Below, one piece after another: positions 17,141-24,676 of a DNA stretch of 64,000 bases. The stretch's first letter is position 1. Every line of letters begins with the position of its first letter. The stretch lies in NCBI GenBank assembly GCA_001939945.1, contig MOEB01000001.1:575595-639594 (forward strand), read 5' to 3'. The translations under genes and the position numbers were made by a program. The DNA comes from Aerophototrophica crusticola (lineage in GTDB: Bacteria > Pseudomonadota > Alphaproteobacteria > Azospirillales > Azospirillaceae). The notes under the pieces are model-generated. The model had not been told where the DNA came from, ran no database searches, and worked only from the letters and a program-made list of their open reading frames with translations.

Positions 17141-17205
17141 GGGCGGCCCGGATTCCGGCCGCCCTCACCCATTTTCACGCCGCCCCGCGCCAAGAACGGG
17201 GCGGC
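17141..17205 (+). other. Two strong hairpins in the ompA-like leader
   Basis: GGGCGGCC (17141-17148) pairs with GGCCGCCC (17157-17164), and GCCGCCCCG (17179-17187) with CGGGGCGGC (17197-17205). Both stems are perfect, with loops of 8 and 9 bases, and no T-run follows. They lie 48-112 bases before the ompA-like start codon, so they probably form in its 5' leader. The AT-rich stretch at 17090-17135 is the likely promoter area. Confidence 0.55.
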
Positions 17206-17252
17206 AGCTCGGGAGTGGGCCGTCACGTGCGGCCCCATAAGGAGAAGCAACC

Positions 17253-18320
17253 ATGACTTTCCGTACCCTGTTGCTGGGGACCGCCCTGGCGGCCGCCATC
17301 CCCGCCGCGGCTCTGGCCGAGACCACCCAGGGCTTCTATTTCGGTTCCCAGGTCGGCGCGAGCTGGCTGGAGGACACGAAGTACAACGGCCCGGTGACCA
17401 ACAAGGCGGACTTCAAGACGGCGATCAGCTCCGTCGTCGAGTTGGGCTACCAGCTGGACAACGGCCTGCGCTTCGGCGTCGAGGGTGGCTACGGTGTCCA
17501 CACCATCGGTGACATCGTCGGCGGCGTCGCCGGCCGCTCCGGCGGCAACGGCAGCACCTCCGCCCTGACCCTGATGGGTGTCGCCGCCTACAGCATCGAC
17601 ACCGGCACCCCGCTGAGCCCCTTCTTCGGCGGCGGCGTCGGTGTGGCCCGCATCGGCCTGCGGGACGCCGGTGCCCTGTTCAGCGCGAACCAGTTCGCGG
17701 ATGAGAAGGACACCACCGTCGCCTACCAGTTGAACGCCGGCCTGAACTACAGCATCCTGTCCAACATGGACGCGACGCTGAGCTACCGGTACCTGCGGGC
17801 GGAGCCGGTGAAGATGGCCACCACCACCGGCAACAACTTCGAGTTCGACTACGACAACCACAGTGTCCTGGTCGGCATCCGCGTCCTGTTCGGCGCCCCC
17901 ACCCGCACGGTCGCCCCGACCCCGGCGCCGCAGCCGGTTGTCCAGCAGCCGGCGCCGGTGGCCCAGCCCGCCGTGGCGGCCCCGACCATCAGCCGCAACT
18001 TCACGGTCTTCTTCGACTGGAACAAGTCGACCCTGACCGCCGACGCGGAGCAGGTGCTGCGCAACGTGGCCCGTGATGCCATGACCGGCAAGGTGGCCGC
18101 CGTGCAGGTGACCGGTTACACCGACACCTCGGGCTCCCCCACCTACAACCAGAAGCTCTCCGAGGCGCGCGCTGCCGCCGTGCGGGAGTTCCTGGTGTCC
18201 CAGGGCCTGACCGCCGACCAGATCGCCACCGCCGGCCGTGGCGAGACGGAGCTGCTGGTGCCGACCGCCGACAATGTGCGCGAGCCGTCCAACCGCCGTG
18301 CGGTCATCCTGTTCCCGTAA
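17253..18320 (+). CDS. OmpA-family outer membrane protein
   Basis: The protein is 355 residues. A signal peptide (MTFRTLLLGTALAAAIPAAA, cleavage after LAE) is followed by a beta-barrel of about 200 residues with alternating aromatic strands (GFYFGSQVGASWLED ... LVGIRVLFGAP). A Pro/Ala/Val-rich hinge comes next, then the OmpA peptidoglycan-binding domain: VFFDWNKSTLTADAEQVL, GYTDTSGSPTYNQKLSEAR and NRRAVILF. The Asp and Arg that hold diaminopimelate are present. It anchors the outer membrane to the cell wall and may form a small pore. GGAGAAG lies just upstream of the ATG. Its own leader hairpins and a strong terminator indicate a highly expressed single-gene unit. Confidence 0.93.
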   Translation: MTFRTLLLGTALAAAIPAAALAETTQGFYFGSQVGASWLEDTKYNGPVTNKADFKTAISSVVELGYQLDNGLRFGVEGGYGVHTIGDIVGGVAGRSGGNGSTSALTLMGVAAYSIDTGTPLSPFFGGGVGVARIGLRDAGALFSANQFADEKDTTVAYQLNAGLNYSILSNMDATLSYRYLRAEPVKMATTTGNNFEFDYDNHSVLVGIRVLFGAPTRTVAPTPAPQPVVQQPAPVAQPAVAAPTISRNFTVFFDWNKSTLTADAEQVLRNVARDAMTGKVAAVQVTGYTDTSGSPTYNQKLSEARAAAVREFLVSQGLTADQIATAGRGETELLVPTADNVREPSNRRAVILFP

Positions 18321-18343
18321 GTCCCGACGGGTTTGCGGAACGG

Positions 18344-18373
18344 AAAGGGGCGCCCCCCGGGGCGCCCCTTTTT
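18344..18373 (+). terminator. Intrinsic terminator of the ompA-like gene
   Basis: AAAGGGGCGCC (18344-18354) pairs with GGCGCCCCTTT (18361-18371), followed by further Ts. It lies 24 bases after the stop codon and also faces the end of the convergent regulator gene. Confidence 0.9.
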
Positions 18374-18396
18374 CAATGGGAAAGGGCGGTTCGGCG

Positions 18397-19047
18397 TCAG
18401 GACGCCATCGGCGCGATGCCGTGGTCAATGGCCCATACCGCGGCCTGGGTGCGGTTGCTGGCCTGGATTTTCCGCATCACATTCTTGAAGTGCATCTTCA
18501 CCGTGGATTCGGTGATGTCCAGGCGGCGGGCGATGGCCTTGTTCGACTGGCCGCCCAGGACACAGGCCAGGATCTGCGTCTCCCGTCGCGACAACTCCGA
18601 CGTCGCCGCCGATCCGGTGGCGCCATGGGTGGCGCCCGGTTCCCAGATTTCCAGTGCCCGGGAGGGGAAGACCGCCTGTCCCAGCATCACCAGCCGCACG
18701 GCCCGCAGCACCGTGTCGAAGGCGGCGGCCTTGGAGACATGGCCGTCCGCCCCGGCCGTCAGGCTGGCGCGCAACGCCTCATCGCCCAGAGCCGCGCCCA
18801 TGACGATCAGCCTGCCTTCAGGAAGGGCTTGGCGCAGGCGGCGCAAGGCGGTCAGCGGGTCGCCGGCCAGGCAACCGGGATCCACCATCACCACCTCCGG
18901 AGCATCGGGGCCTGCCAGCTCCTCCAACGCGTCTTCAAGATCGGCGTGCTGGCTGTCCGCACCATACCCTTCCTCGGCCAGCAGGGCGGCCAGGGCTGCG
19001 CTGAAAAGCTGGTCATGGTCCACCAGCATCACGTTGGTCTTCTGCAT
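18397..19047 (-). CDS. Response regulator with LuxR-type HTH (NarL/FixJ family)
   Basis: The protein is about 216 residues. The receiver domain has the acidic pair DHD (10-12), phospho-acceptor Asp56 in VVMVDPG and the conserved Lys in VSKAA. The LuxR-type HTH at about 150-210 reads LSRRETQILACVLGGQSNKA then IARRLDITESTVKMHFKNVM. All phosphorylation residues are present, so it should be kinase-controlled, but no kinase is adjacent. The ATG at 19047 has GAGG six bases upstream; another in-frame ATG lies at 19068. It is divergent from a paralogous regulator at 19287, across an AT-rich 239-base spacer. Confidence 0.88.
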   Translation of the reverse strand: MQKTNVMLVDHDQLFSAALAALLAEEGYGADSQHADLEDALEELAGPDAPEVVMVDPGCLAGDPLTALRRLRQALPEGRLIVMGAALGDEALRASLTAGADGHVSKAAAFDTVLRAVRLVMLGQAVFPSRALEIWEPGATHGATGSAATSELSRRETQILACVLGGQSNKAIARRLDITESTVKMHFKNVMRKIQASNRTQAAVWAIDHGIAPMAS

Positions 19048-19286
19048 CGCCGCCTCATTCCCTTGCATTTTAGGAAAAGCCCAGACAAGGCCGAGTGGAG
19101 GGGAAGGGAAAATTACATCGAAATTCGAAACATAATGAGGATAACATCAGGTTCACTCACCGGAGCCCGGCCGTAATCCCAAATTTCATTTAAGCCCTAC
19201 GTCATACTTGCGCCAAGTCTTACCTCGGTAGTATACGTTGACACACCGTTAACACGGGATTGTGGGTCAAGGCAAGGAGGCTCGGG
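19048..19286. promoter_or_regulatory. AT-rich divergent promoter region between two LuxR-type regulators
   Basis: This spacer is much richer in A and T than the rest of the window (for example gaaaattacatcgaaattcg near 19107). It contains a TTGACA (19238-19243) without a clear -10 at 17 bases, and the local palindrome GTATAC (19231-19236). It must carry both regulator promoters and is a good place for cross- or autoregulation. No sequence element is assigned with confidence. Confidence 0.5.
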
Positions 19287-20048
19287 ATGAGCATGGCACT
19301 GCGGAACATGGCGGCCGTTCGGGTTTCCGCACCGGTCGTCCTGTCGACGGTGGCCCCCCAGGCGACACCGCGGCCCGTGACGGCGCTGCACAGGCGCAGC
19401 TTCCTGGTCATCGACCCGCAGGCGCTGGTGCGGCATGGCCTTGCCCTCACCCTGACGTCGCACCATGCCGGCGCGCAGGTCATGCAGGCGGCCACACTGG
19501 ACGAGGCGGGGGAGATGCTTCGCCGCGGCACCGCGGCGGACCTGATCGTGATGGACGTGGACGGGTTGGGTCAGGACAAGGCGGTCCAGGTCGCCGGCTT
19601 CACCGCCGCCGTGGCCCCGACGCCGGTGATCCTGATGGCCAGCGGCCCCACGGGCGCGGAGGCACGCGGGTTCCTGGCCGCCGGTGTGCGGGCCGTGCTC
19701 TCGAAGAACGACCCCAGCGACGTGCTGGAGCACGCGGTCGCCCTGGCCCTGTCGGGGGAGGATTATGTCCTGATGCCGCGGCCGTCACTGGTTCCGGAGG
19801 CGCCCTCGATACCGTCAGGTGGGCTGGACATGGCGGGCCTGGGCACGCTGACCGGCCGCCAGCGGGAAATCTTCGAGCTGTTGGTGGAAGGCTGCTCCAA
19901 CAAGGAGATCGCGCGGCGCCTGGGCGTGCTGGAAGGCACCGTGAAGGTGCATGTGCGCGCCATGATGCAGAAGCTGGGCGCCAGGAACCGTACCCAGGTG
20001 GCCGTGCTGGCGGCCCGTTGCGCCCGCCGCCCCGGCCACGCGGCCTGA
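19287..20048 (+). CDS. Response regulator-like protein with LuxR-type HTH
   Basis: The protein is about 253 residues. After a roughly 40-residue N-terminal extension comes a receiver-like domain (RSFLVIDPQALVRHGLALTL) with the candidate phospho-acceptor Asp in LIVMDVDGLG and Lys in VLSKNDP. The acidic pair normally before the active site is reduced to a single Asp (VIDPQ), so metal binding may be weakened. The LuxR HTH follows at about 185-245 (LTGRQREIFELLVEGCSNKE, IARRLGVLEGTVKVHVRAMM). AGGAGG sits six bases before the ATG at 19287. It is divergent from its paralogue at 18397-19047, and no sensor kinase lies nearby. Confidence 0.87.
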   Translation: MSMALRNMAAVRVSAPVVLSTVAPQATPRPVTALHRRSFLVIDPQALVRHGLALTLTSHHAGAQVMQAATLDEAGEMLRRGTAADLIVMDVDGLGQDKAVQVAGFTAAVAPTPVILMASGPTGAEARGFLAAGVRAVLSKNDPSDVLEHAVALALSGEDYVLMPRPSLVPEAPSIPSGGLDMAGLGTLTGRQREIFELLVEGCSNKEIARRLGVLEGTVKVHVRAMMQKLGARNRTQVAVLAARCARRPGHAA

Positions 20049-20072
20049 GCGGCAGGGCCGGGCCGCGCCCGG

Positions 20073-20801
20073 TCAGTCGAACAGCGCGTCGATGTCCGCC
20101 TGGCTGATCGTGTCCTTCTCGTGGGCGGGACCGTGCAGTTCCAGGTGCTCGTCCTTCTTGGCGATGGACGGGGGCAGGGGCAGGGCCTCGAACTCCTTGG
20201 CGTGCCAGACCGACATCATGCCCTCCACCCGCTCCTCGATGAAGGTGAGGGCCTGGACCACCTTGGTGATGCGTTGGCCGGTCAGGTCCTGGAAGTTGCA
20301 GGCCTCGAAGATGCGCAGGATGACCTCGTTCAGGTCCTTCAGCCGGCTGTTCTGGTAACCTTCGGGGAGTTGGGAGCGGACTTCGTTGACGATGTCCTCG
20401 ATCTCCTCGGCCGCGCCGATGATGGCGTTGGTGGCCGCCTCCGTAGACTTCACCACGGCCGTGAGCTGCTGGCTTGCCTCCTGAAACTTGTCTTCCGATG
20501 CCAGTGGGTGGCGCAGGGCGGCGATCTCCACCTTCGTCGCCTTGATGCGGCCGGCGATATCGGCCACCTCCAGCTGGATCTTCTCGATATGCGTATGGTC
20601 GACGGTCAGGAACCGGTCCAGCTTGTGGCCGACGGCCTGGATGGCGGCCAGCACCTCGCTGTTGTCCGCCACCACCACGGGCGGGGGCAGGGCGGCGGCC
20701 GGGGAAGGTTGGCTGGCCGCCGGTTCGGGGATGCCGCCGCGCCCCTCCTGCACCCGCTTGGCCCGCTGGAGTTCCGCCATGAACGGCCGCTGCACACCCA
20801 T
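20073..20801 (-). CDS. cheZ: CheZ-family protein phosphatase (stand-alone copy)
   Basis: The protein is about 242 residues. A variable Pro-rich start is followed by long helices and the CheZ signature IFEACNFQDLTGQRITKVVQ near 165-185. There the Asp/Gln pair (FQD..GQR) corresponds to the catalytic pair that dephosphorylates CheY-P. The extreme C-terminus ISQADIDALFD resembles the CheY-P-binding peptide of FliM. The start is placed at 20801 (MGVQRPF); an ATG seven codons later is equally possible. It is isolated from other chemotaxis genes; a second CheZ paralogue lies in the flagellar cluster at 45210-45866. It probably tunes CheY-P or another receiver, perhaps one of the nearby regulators. 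Confidence 0.85.
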   Translation of the reverse strand: MGVQRPFMAELQRAKRVQEGRGGIPEPAASQPSPAAALPPPVVVADNSEVLAAIQAVGHKLDRFLTVDHTHIEKIQLEVADIAGRIKATKVEIAALRHPLASEDKFQEASQQLTAVVKSTEAATNAIIGAAEEIEDIVNEVRSQLPEGYQNSRLKDLNEVILRIFEACNFQDLTGQRITKVVQALTFIEERVEGMMSVWHAKEFEALPLPPSIAKKDEHLELHGPAHEKDTISQADIDALFD

Positions 20802-20916
20802 CCTAGCCCCCTGGTCTTCAAGCACTGGCCCATCCCACGGCCAGCGTCGGGGGAGTGTGCTGAAAAACAGAGCGCCGCGCATGCTTAAATTGGTAGTCCG
20901 TTCGGATTAGGGGCGA

Positions 20917-21270
20917 TCAACCCCGGAACACCGTGTAGGACCAGGGGCTGACGACCAGGTGCACATGGTGGTCCTGCTCCGCATCCGCGATGCCGATGCG
21001 CACGGCGATGACGCCCAGGAAGCGCGGTTCCGCCTCTATGATCGAGAAGGCGCGGAAATAGTCGCCGACGCGGAAGCGCAGCTCATACTCCCCGCGCTCG
21101 AACTCGCGCCCTACCATGGCGGGGCGGGACGGGCGGCCGTCCGGGCCGGTCACCATTTCCCGGATGGGATGGATGGCGTCGTTCGGGCCGAGCCAGAACA
21201 CCTCCACATGCATGCCGTCCGCAGGCTGGCCGTGCAGGGAGTCGGTGACTTGGGTGGTCAGGCTGGCCAT
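20917..21270 (-). CDS. Transthyretin-like protein (degenerate 5-hydroxyisourate hydrolase family)
   Basis: The 117-residue length and the LTTQVTDSLHGQPADGM start, VTGPDGR loop, YFRAFSIIEAEPRFLGVIAV strand and QDHHVHLVVSP segment identify the HIUase/transthyretin family. In true HIUases the first motif is LTTHVLD with a catalytic His, and the protein ends in YRGS. Here the His is Gln and the end is FRG with the Ser missing, while the Arg of PDGR and the later His remain. Activity on hydroxyisourate is therefore doubtful. No purine catabolism gene is nearby. The start at 21270 (MASLTTQ) is where the family begins. Confidence 0.8.
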   Translation of the reverse strand: MASLTTQVTDSLHGQPADGMHVEVFWLGPNDAIHPIREMVTGPDGRPSRPAMVGREFERGEYELRFRVGDYFRAFSIIEAEPRFLGVIAVRIGIADAEQDHHVHLVVSPWSYTVFRG

Positions 21271-21365
21271 CGAGGGCTCATGTCGCCAGGGGATGGCGGA
21301 TGATTGGAAGCTGTGCCGCACTTGTCAACGTCACAATCCCTACGGTTATTGCCGCAGACTTCCCG

Positions 21366-21391
21366 GGAACCCGGCGCGCGCCCCGCCCGTT
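21366..21391 (+). promoter_or_regulatory. EcfG-type (general stress) promoter for the DUF2892-like gene
   Basis: GGAAC at 21366-21370, a 17-base spacer and CGTT at 21388-21391 match the EcfG consensus exactly. Transcription would start near 21399, about 30 bases before the GTG start codon at 21430. Confidence 0.7.
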
Positions 21392-21429
21392 GCCTTTCTG
21401 TCCACACCATTGAGATAGGGGAGACCGCG

Positions 21430-21867
21430 GTGCGCCTGTCCAGCGACCAGCTTTCCAGCTTCCTGCCCATCGGGCCGGTGAATGTCAGCCCGGCCGAGCG
21501 CATCCTGACCGGGGGACTCGGCGGCGCGCTGCTGGCGCTCGGCATGGACCGGGGCCGCGGCGGCGGGACCGCCCTGGCGACCTTGGGCGGCCTTTTGTTG
21601 GTCCGCGCCGTAAGTGGCCACTGCCCGGCTTACCAAGCCATGGGCGGCGGCCTTCGCCGGGGCCGGATCGACCGCCAACGGGCGGTCTGGCGGGAGGCGC
21701 CGCGGGACCCCGCCCTGGCCGAGGTCTTCGCCGGACCGCGGCCGGACTCCATGGCCAACCGCGGCCAACTGCCGGAGGACCACCAGGAGGATCTGGTGGA
21801 GGAGGCGGTGGAAGGAACCTTCCCGGCCAGCGACCCGCCAACCTTCACGCCTTCCCACGCGGGGTGA
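21430..21867 (+). CDS. DUF2892-like membrane protein with C-terminal stress-type tail
   Basis: The 145-residue protein has the pattern INVSP(A)ER..TGGLGGALLALGMD, a hydrophobic segment TALATLGGLLLVRAVSGHCP and a short YQAMG end, typical of DUF2892/YgaP-like inner membrane proteins. A soluble tail contains EDLVEEAVEGTFPASDPPTF, a motif widely seen on small stress-linked proteins in alphaproteobacteria. The start is a GTG at 21430 with GGGGAG eight bases upstream. An exact GGAAC-N17-CGTT site precedes it, supporting general-stress control. Confidence 0.78.
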   Translation: MRLSSDQLSSFLPIGPVNVSPAERILTGGLGGALLALGMDRGRGGGTALATLGGLLLVRAVSGHCPAYQAMGGGLRRGRIDRQRAVWREAPRDPALAEVFAGPRPDSMANRGQLPEDHQEDLVEEAVEGTFPASDPPTFTPSHAG

Positions 21868-21945
21868 GGGACGGGCTGAATTCGCCTACGAAATCCAGGT
21901 AATACCCAGGGCCTACCGCGAATCAACCAATGTTCCATCGGAACG

Positions 21946-21969
21946 ACAGGTCGGTTTTCACTGACCTGT
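21946..21969 (+). other. Hairpin in the 200-base gap before the phasin gene
   Basis: ACAGGTC (21946-21952) pairs with GACCTGT (21963-21969) around a 10-base T-rich loop. A GTTCC...GGAAC pair (21932-21936 and 21940-21944) sits just before it. It may be a weak terminator of the DUF2892-like gene or an operator for phasin, since PHB-responsive repressors bind such sites in other genera. The role is undecided. Confidence 0.35.
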
Positions 21970-22069
21970 TGCGCCGATGGCATGTTATTACGGCGGCGCA
22001 GCATGAGCGTTCGTTGTTGCAGCAAACGTTCTGCCAACAGAATTACTCGGGATTTCGAGGAGAAATGTA

Positions 22070-22657
22070 ATGACCGCTGACAAGGATTTGGCCGTCGCTG
22101 TCAAGGACACTGTTGCGACTGCGAAGGAGAACGCGCAGAAGCGGGCGGCGGAGACCCGGGATGCGGCCCAGGATTTCGGCAAGGCCACCCGGCAGACCAC
22201 CGAGACCGCCAGCCAGGCCCTCCAGGCCGGCGCTGGCACGGCGGCCGAAACCGCCCAACGCACCACCGGCGCCGCGGCCGAGCAGTTCGGCCGCCTGTCG
22301 GATGAGGCGGTGAAGGCCGGCCGCACCATGTCCGAGCGGGCCACCCGCAACATGGACGCCGTGATGTCCGCCCAGTCCGTGGTGGCCGACGGCTTCCAGA
22401 CCGTGTGGCGCGAGTGGTTCGCCTACACCCAGGGCGCCCTGGACCGCTGGACCCAGCAGACCAAGGCCCTGACCGGCGCGCGCACCCTGACGGACCTGGT
22501 CACTGCCCAGCAGGACCTGGTGCGCACGGAGATGGAGCAGTTGCTGAAGACCAGCCAGCGCATGTCCGAGCTGGCCAGCCAGATCACCAACGACGCCACC
22601 CGCCGCATCACCCAGCGGGCGGAGGAGCAGGCCGAGGACATGCGCAAGAGCGCCTGA
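22070..22657 (+). CDS. Phasin-family protein
   Basis: The 195-residue, nearly all-helical, Ala/Thr/Gln-rich protein has a coiled N-terminal half (VKDTVATAKENAQKRAAETR) and the phasin core with VVADGFQTVWREWFAYTQGA and LVTAQQDLVRTEMEQLLKTS. Phasins coat polyhydroxyalkanoate granules and control their size and number. GAGGAG precedes the ATG. A strong terminator directly follows, so it is a single, probably abundant transcript. No PHA synthase lies in the window. Confidence 0.88.
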   Translation: MTADKDLAVAVKDTVATAKENAQKRAAETRDAAQDFGKATRQTTETASQALQAGAGTAAETAQRTTGAAAEQFGRLSDEAVKAGRTMSERATRNMDAVMSAQSVVADGFQTVWREWFAYTQGALDRWTQQTKALTGARTLTDLVTAQQDLVRTEMEQLLKTSQRMSELASQITNDATRRITQRAEEQAEDMRKSA

Positions 22658-22689
22658 ACCTCACGGCTTCTTCGACAATGAAATCTTCG

Positions 22690-22718
22690 CCCCCGCAGGT
22701 ACGCCTGCGGGGGTTTTT
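22690..22718 (+). terminator. Intrinsic terminator of the phasin gene
   Basis: CCCCCGCAGG (22690-22699), loop TACG, CCTGCGGGGG (22704-22713), then TTTTT. This is a textbook structure. Its last T is the first base of the reverse-strand stop codon of rlmJ, so the two genes are packed with no spare base. Confidence 0.95.
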
Positions 22719-23575
22719 CATGCCGCCTCGGGCACGATCCAATCCACCCGCCCGCCGCCTTGCCTGCCGCCGAGCAGCCGGTGCAAGGCGGGCAGCAGCT
22801 CCGCCAGCGTGGCGTCCAACTGCCAGGGCGGGTTCACCAGGATCAGGCCAGAACCGTTCAGCCGGTCGCTGCGGTCATCCTCTGACCAGGTCAGTTCTGC
22901 CGCCAGCACCTTGGGGATCCCGAGGTCCTCCATCTGCTGGTGCAGCCTCCAGACGCTGGCGCGGTCCTTGATGGGATACCAGGCCAGCACCTGGCCCGTG
23001 GCCCAGCGCCGGTGCACCAGGGCCAGGGCGGCGGCAAGGCGGCCATACTCGTCCGTGGCCTCGAAAGGCGGGTCGATGACGACCAGGCCGCGCTTTTCCT
23101 TGGGTGGCAGATGGGCCTTCAGGGCCAGCCAGCCGTCCATGTGGTGGACCGCGGCGCGCTTTTCCCCCTGCAAGGCGCGGCGCAGGGTCTGGGCATCGTC
23201 GGGGTGCAGCTCGGCCAGCACCAGCCGGTCCTGTTCCCGCAGGAAATGGCGGGCCAGCAGGGGGGAGCCGGGATAGTGGCGCAGGGGTACCTTACCCTCC
23301 GCAAGGCCGGGATTCAGCGCGCGCACGGCTTCCAGGTAGGGGGCGAGCGCCACGGGCAGGTCGGGGAGGGCCAGCAGGCGGCGGATGCCGGCCTCCGCCT
23401 CCCGCGTCTTCTGCGCCTCCGTGGCGTCCAGGTCGTAGCCGCCGATGCCGGCATGGGTGTCCAGCACGCAGAAAGGGGCGGGCTTCGCGGTCAGCTTCTG
23501 CAGCAGCAGGCAGAGCACCGCGTGCTTCACCACGTCCGCCGGGTTCCCGGCATGGTAGGCGTGTCGGTAGTTCAT
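22718..23575 (-). CDS. rlmJ: 23S rRNA (adenine-2030-N6)-methyltransferase RlmJ
   Basis: RlmJ methylates A2030 of 23S rRNA with S-adenosylmethionine. The 285 residues match the family length (about 280). The diagnostic start MNYRHAYHAGNPADVVKHAV is present, along with the SAM-binding VLDTHAGIGGYDL and the catalytic DPPFE near residue 165. The C-terminal RLNGSGLILVNPPWQLD is also typical. It ends at the phasin terminator and is followed on the minus strand by nothing; upstream lies the DMT transporter gene, 26 bases away, so the two may share a transcript. Confidence 0.95.
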   Translation of the reverse strand: MNYRHAYHAGNPADVVKHAVLCLLLQKLTAKPAPFCVLDTHAGIGGYDLDATEAQKTREAEAGIRRLLALPDLPVALAPYLEAVRALNPGLAEGKVPLRHYPGSPLLARHFLREQDRLVLAELHPDDAQTLRRALQGEKRAAVHHMDGWLALKAHLPPKEKRGLVVIDPPFEATDEYGRLAAALALVHRRWATGQVLAWYPIKDRASVWRLHQQMEDLGIPKVLAAELTWSEDDRSDRLNGSGLILVNPPWQLDATLAELLPALHRLLGGRQGGGRVDWIVPEAA

Positions 23576-23601
23576 CCTTGGCCGTCACGAATTGCTGCGA
23601 G

Positions 23602-24555
23602 TCATGAGCCCTTGGCGGCCGGCGTCGTCTCCCGCGGGCGGGGGACGCCGAGCTTCACCTCACGCAGAGTGATGTACACCCCGCTGCCCACCACCACCAG
23701 CGCGCCGAGGATCACCAGGCTGTCCGGCAGCTCACCCCAGATCAGGTAGCCATAGCCGGTGGCCCAGACCATGGCCGTGTAGTCGAAGGGCGCCACCACC
23801 GCCACCGGGGCGCCGCGGTAGGCGCGGGTCAGCAGAACCTGCGCGACACCGCCGACCAGGCCGATGGTCACCAGGGTCACAAGGTCTGGCAGGTCCGGCA
23901 GGACGAAGTGGAAGGGCAGGGCAAGGCCGCTGGCCACCACCCCGGTGACCATGAAGTAGAAGACGATGGTGGTGCTGGGCTCCGACGTGGACAGGCGCCG
24001 GATGGAGATCATGGCCAGGGCGGCCAGGATGGCGGAGGTGACGCCCAGCAGGCTACCCAGGGCCCGGGCATCGCCCTGCATCAACCCGGTGAGCAGGCTC
24101 GAGTCGGGGCGGAGCATCAACAGCACACCCAGGAAGCCCACGACCAGCGCCACCGTGCGCCGCCAGCGCACCCGCTCCCCCAGCAGCAGCACGCCCAGCA
24201 GTGTCGTCCAGAGCGGCGCGGTGAAGGAGAAGGCCGCCGCCTGGGCCAGGGGCAGCAGGGTGATGGCCGTGAAACCGCAGGTCATGGCGCTGACGCCGGC
24301 GGCGCAACGCCAGGCATGGCCCCAGGGCCGTTCGGTCTTCAGCGACTTCCAGCCGCCGGCCCTCCAGATCATGGGCCAGAGCACCACCAGGGCGAACAGT
24401 GAGCGGAAGAAGACGATCTGGCTGACCGGGTAGGTATCCCCGAGCGACTTGATCATCGCGTTCATGGTGGCGAACAGGGCCACCGCGCAGACCATGCTGG
24501 CGATGGCCGCAGCCACGGAACCGGGGGCACCGGCGGTCGCCGGGGTTGCTGTCAT
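23602..24555 (-). CDS. DMT/EamA-family transporter
   Basis: The protein is about 317 residues with ten predicted membrane segments in two EamA repeats (first about MVCAVALFATMNAMIKSLGD to LLMLRP, second from LLGVTSAILAALAMISIRRL to GSGVYITLR). Features such as FFRSLFALVVLWPMIW and GFTAITLLPLAQAAAFSFTA are typical of the RhaT/EamA exporter branch. The substrate is unknown; relatives export amino acids or other metabolites. The ATG at 24555 was chosen because the extra 21 upstream codons are of low quality. It precedes rlmJ on the same strand. Confidence 0.88.
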   Translation of the reverse strand: MTATPATAGAPGSVAAAIASMVCAVALFATMNAMIKSLGDTYPVSQIVFFRSLFALVVLWPMIWRAGGWKSLKTERPWGHAWRCAAGVSAMTCGFTAITLLPLAQAAAFSFTAPLWTTLLGVLLLGERVRWRRTVALVVGFLGVLLMLRPDSSLLTGLMQGDARALGSLLGVTSAILAALAMISIRRLSTSEPSTTIVFYFMVTGVVASGLALPFHFVLPDLPDLVTLVTIGLVGGVAQVLLTRAYRGAPVAVVAPFDYTAMVWATGYGYLIWGELPDSLVILGALVVVGSGVYITLREVKLGVPRPRETTPAAKGS

Positions 24556-24676
24556 CGGACTTGCCGGGGCAACGGGGAGGGCGGCACAGACTTGGCCCAT
24601 TCCACCCGGTGCCGCCACCGCCCATGCGGAATGGCAGGGTTACCGTTCGCCGACGAAACTGTTGCCCGGGTGGGGA

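Noticed and set aside
21940-21969. GGAAC upstream of phasin as a stress promoter
   Set aside because: No CGTT or near variant lies 16-17 bases downstream.
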